A DNA stretch of 15,876 bases from CAYTOJ01 sp964439415 (GTDB lineage Bacteria; Pseudomonadota; Alphaproteobacteria; Rickettsiales; CAZAGG01). Positions 15,037-15,876 of this stretch are shown one piece after another. The DNA lies in NCBI GenBank assembly GCA_964439415.1, contig CAYTOJ010000037.1:1-15876 (forward strand), written 5' to 3'. Every line of letters begins with the position of its first letter. Position 1 is the stretch's first letter. A model generated the notes under the pieces. That model saw only the letters and a list, made by a program, of their open reading frames with translations, made no database searches and had not been told where the DNA came from. The translations under genes were made by a program, and so were the position numbers.

Positions 15037-15646
15037 GGTAGATAAAGGTAACGACATACGCGAGAACATCAGAGAAATAGCTCGTATTGCAAAACTATCC
15101 CACTCCGCCCTTGCGAAGAAGGCCGGGCTTGCGCCAAGCACCGTCAACAAGATTCTCAACAGCGAAACCAATCACAGCATTAGCAAAACCTCTCTTGATA
15201 AACTGGCTAAAGCCGCTGGCTTTGGATCATATGAGGATTATGTGCTGGAGCACCTCTCCACCGCGCCTGTCCCGCCTTTTGGCATGGCGCGTGATGGCGC
15301 GCATATGCACAGCCTTGGTGATGCCAGTGTTGCAGGTTTTGAGGCAAATCCCCTGCGTTTAAGGCAGGATGGAATTGTTGCCATGCGCATCGAGAATGAT
15401 GATTTAAAACCAGTCCTCAGCCAGGGCGATCATATTTACTATAAAGAGCGTGCAAGTGGAATAGCCCCAGAGGCTCTAGGCGCGCAGGCAGTGGTAGAAG
15501 ATAAGTACGGGCGCAGATATATTGGAATATTGAGCGAGGATATAAGTACCGGAAAATATGAGCTGCATAGTCTAAGCAGTGGTGAAACTATTTCCGGGTT
15601 GAGACTGAAATGGGCTGCAAAGATACTTCATATCTCGTTTAAATGA
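15035..15646 (+). CDS. XRE-type repressor with an S24/LexA-like C-terminal domain lacking catalytic residues
   Basis: A 203-residue DNA-binding regulator of the cI/LexA type. The N-terminal helix-turn-helix is at about 22-41 (SHSALAKKAGLAPSTVNKIL), followed by KTSLDKLAKAAGF, typical of XRE proteins. Residues 112-170 follow the S24 fold pattern, MRIENDDLKPVLSQGD being the counterpart of the usual GDSMxP...GD motif. At the catalytic serine position stands D123, and the lysine expected in the later strand appears replaced (YIGIL, G164). It therefore should not cleave itself in response to RecA and may be a constitutive or ligand-controlled repressor using the domain for dimerisation. The target is unknown; it could be itself or the nuo genes upstream. 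ATG at 15035 has no strong ribosome binding site. Confidence 0.8.
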   Translation: MVDKGNDIRENIREIARIAKLSHSALAKKAGLAPSTVNKILNSETNHSISKTSLDKLAKAAGFGSYEDYVLEHLSTAPVPPFGMARDGAHMHSLGDASVAGFEANPLRLRQDGIVAMRIENDDLKPVLSQGDHIYYKERASGIAPEALGAQAVVEDKYGRRYIGILSEDISTGKYELHSLSSGETISGLRLKWAAKILHISFK

Positions 15647-15776
15647 TTTCTATACTGTTTTCCCATCGCTTCTAGAGATACACGCAATCGCTTCAGGGTA
15701 TACTCCTCACGTATCAAGAGTGACATTTTCTTGCGACCTTCGGTGAGCGCGCGCTGCCGATGGCAGCAATAAATAT

Positions 15777-15798
15777 AAAAAAACATGCCTCCGGCATG
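15777..15798 (-). terminator. Intrinsic terminator for a minus-strand gene outside the window
   Basis: On the minus strand CATGCC/GGCATG pairs with a three-base loop and is followed by seven Ts. This is a good intrinsic terminator and suggests a minus-strand gene just beyond the right edge, convergent with the repressor gene. Confidence 0.65.
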
Positions 15799-15820
15799 CG
15801 CGGCGGGGGAGTCATAGCTT

Positions 15821-15850
15821 GAAAGAACGTGGGGTATCCCACGTTCTTTC
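15821..15850 (+). terminator. Strong hairpin, probable terminator of the repressor transcript
   Basis: GAAAGAACGTGGG and its perfect reverse complement form a 13-bp stem with a four-base loop GTAT. The right arm ends in a T-rich TTCTTTCTTA, so it can terminate plus-strand transcription. Being symmetrical, it could also act on the minus strand. Confidence 0.55.
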
Positions 15851-15876
15851 TTAGCAATGACCAAAGCGCGGGGGCG

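Larger units (their letters stand above)
15647..15876. other. Non-coding right end with several hairpins
   Basis: After the repressor gene no convincing gene is seen. The stretch holds a small stem GCTGCC-GAT-GGCAGC (15753-15767) and the two terminator-like hairpins listed separately. A minus-strand open frame crosses these hairpins and is not accepted; its last 32 codons (15628-15726) look protein-like in composition (charged, Leu-rich) but have no recognised family. Confidence 0.5.

Noticed and set aside
15628..15864. 78-codon minus-strand frame at the right end
   Set aside because: It begins with a non-ATG start and crosses two strong terminator-like hairpins. The last 32 codons from an internal ATG at 15726 remain possible but have no supporting homology or context.
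1..15876. tRNA, rRNA, insertion sequences, phage or defence system genes
   Set aside because: No cloverleaf, ribosomal RNA, transposase, integrase or known defence domain was seen on either strand; the repressor-like gene alone is not enough to call a prophage.

Overview
The window is about 15.9 kb of an alphaproteobacterial chromosome with middling GC. The evidence is a MipZ-type division-site ATPase, an alphaproteobacterial AddA-type helicase, and sdhC-sdhD-sdhA and nuoJ-N of alphaproteobacterial type. Several traits recall Rickettsiales or a related lineage: sdhCDA without sdhB alongside, a nuo operon split before nuoJ, and a palindromic element sitting in frame inside a gene. This placement is inference. 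A run of ten Ns inside mipZ shows that this is a draft assembly.

Left part (1-3763, minus strand): sdhC, sdhD and sdhA form a tight operon encoding the membrane anchors and flavoprotein of succinate dehydrogenase. A family 2 glycosyltransferase follows on the same strand, where sdhB would be expected. The glycosyltransferase carries a roughly 177-bp hairpin-rich insertion that keeps the frame. Its 5' region holds a tandem 22-bp repeat with an inverted third copy at the end of sdhA.

Middle (3764-6376): the divergent intergenic region is largely one 217-bp multi-hairpin element with 11-bp inverted ends. Then come mipZ (broken only by the assembly gap) and, one base later, a prepilin-like gene. 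Its translated leader contains six copies of a 7-bp repeat, which makes it a candidate phase-variable locus. Directly after its stop codon, in the same frame, lies a diverged second copy of the pilin's cysteine-bounded C-terminal tail. Three successive inverted repeats fill the gap to the next gene.

Right part (6377-15876, plus strand): an AddA-type DNA repair helicase that ends just after helicase motif VI, so the C-terminal nuclease domain is missing, and no addB lies nearby. Then comes nuoJ-nuoK-nuoL-nuoM-nuoN, the membrane arm of respiratory complex I, with adjacent or 4-base-overlapping cistrons. It is followed by an XRE/S24-like repressor whose protease catalytic residues appear to be replaced, and by opposed terminator hairpins.

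Functionally the window joins two quinone-linked respiratory complexes (II and part of I) to division-site placement, a surface or secretion pilin, a sugar transferase and DNA repair. The most interesting material is the repeats that act inside or next to genes: the insertion in the glycosyltransferase, the heptamer tract in the pilin, and the orphan pilin tail. No complete novel multi-gene system is evident.
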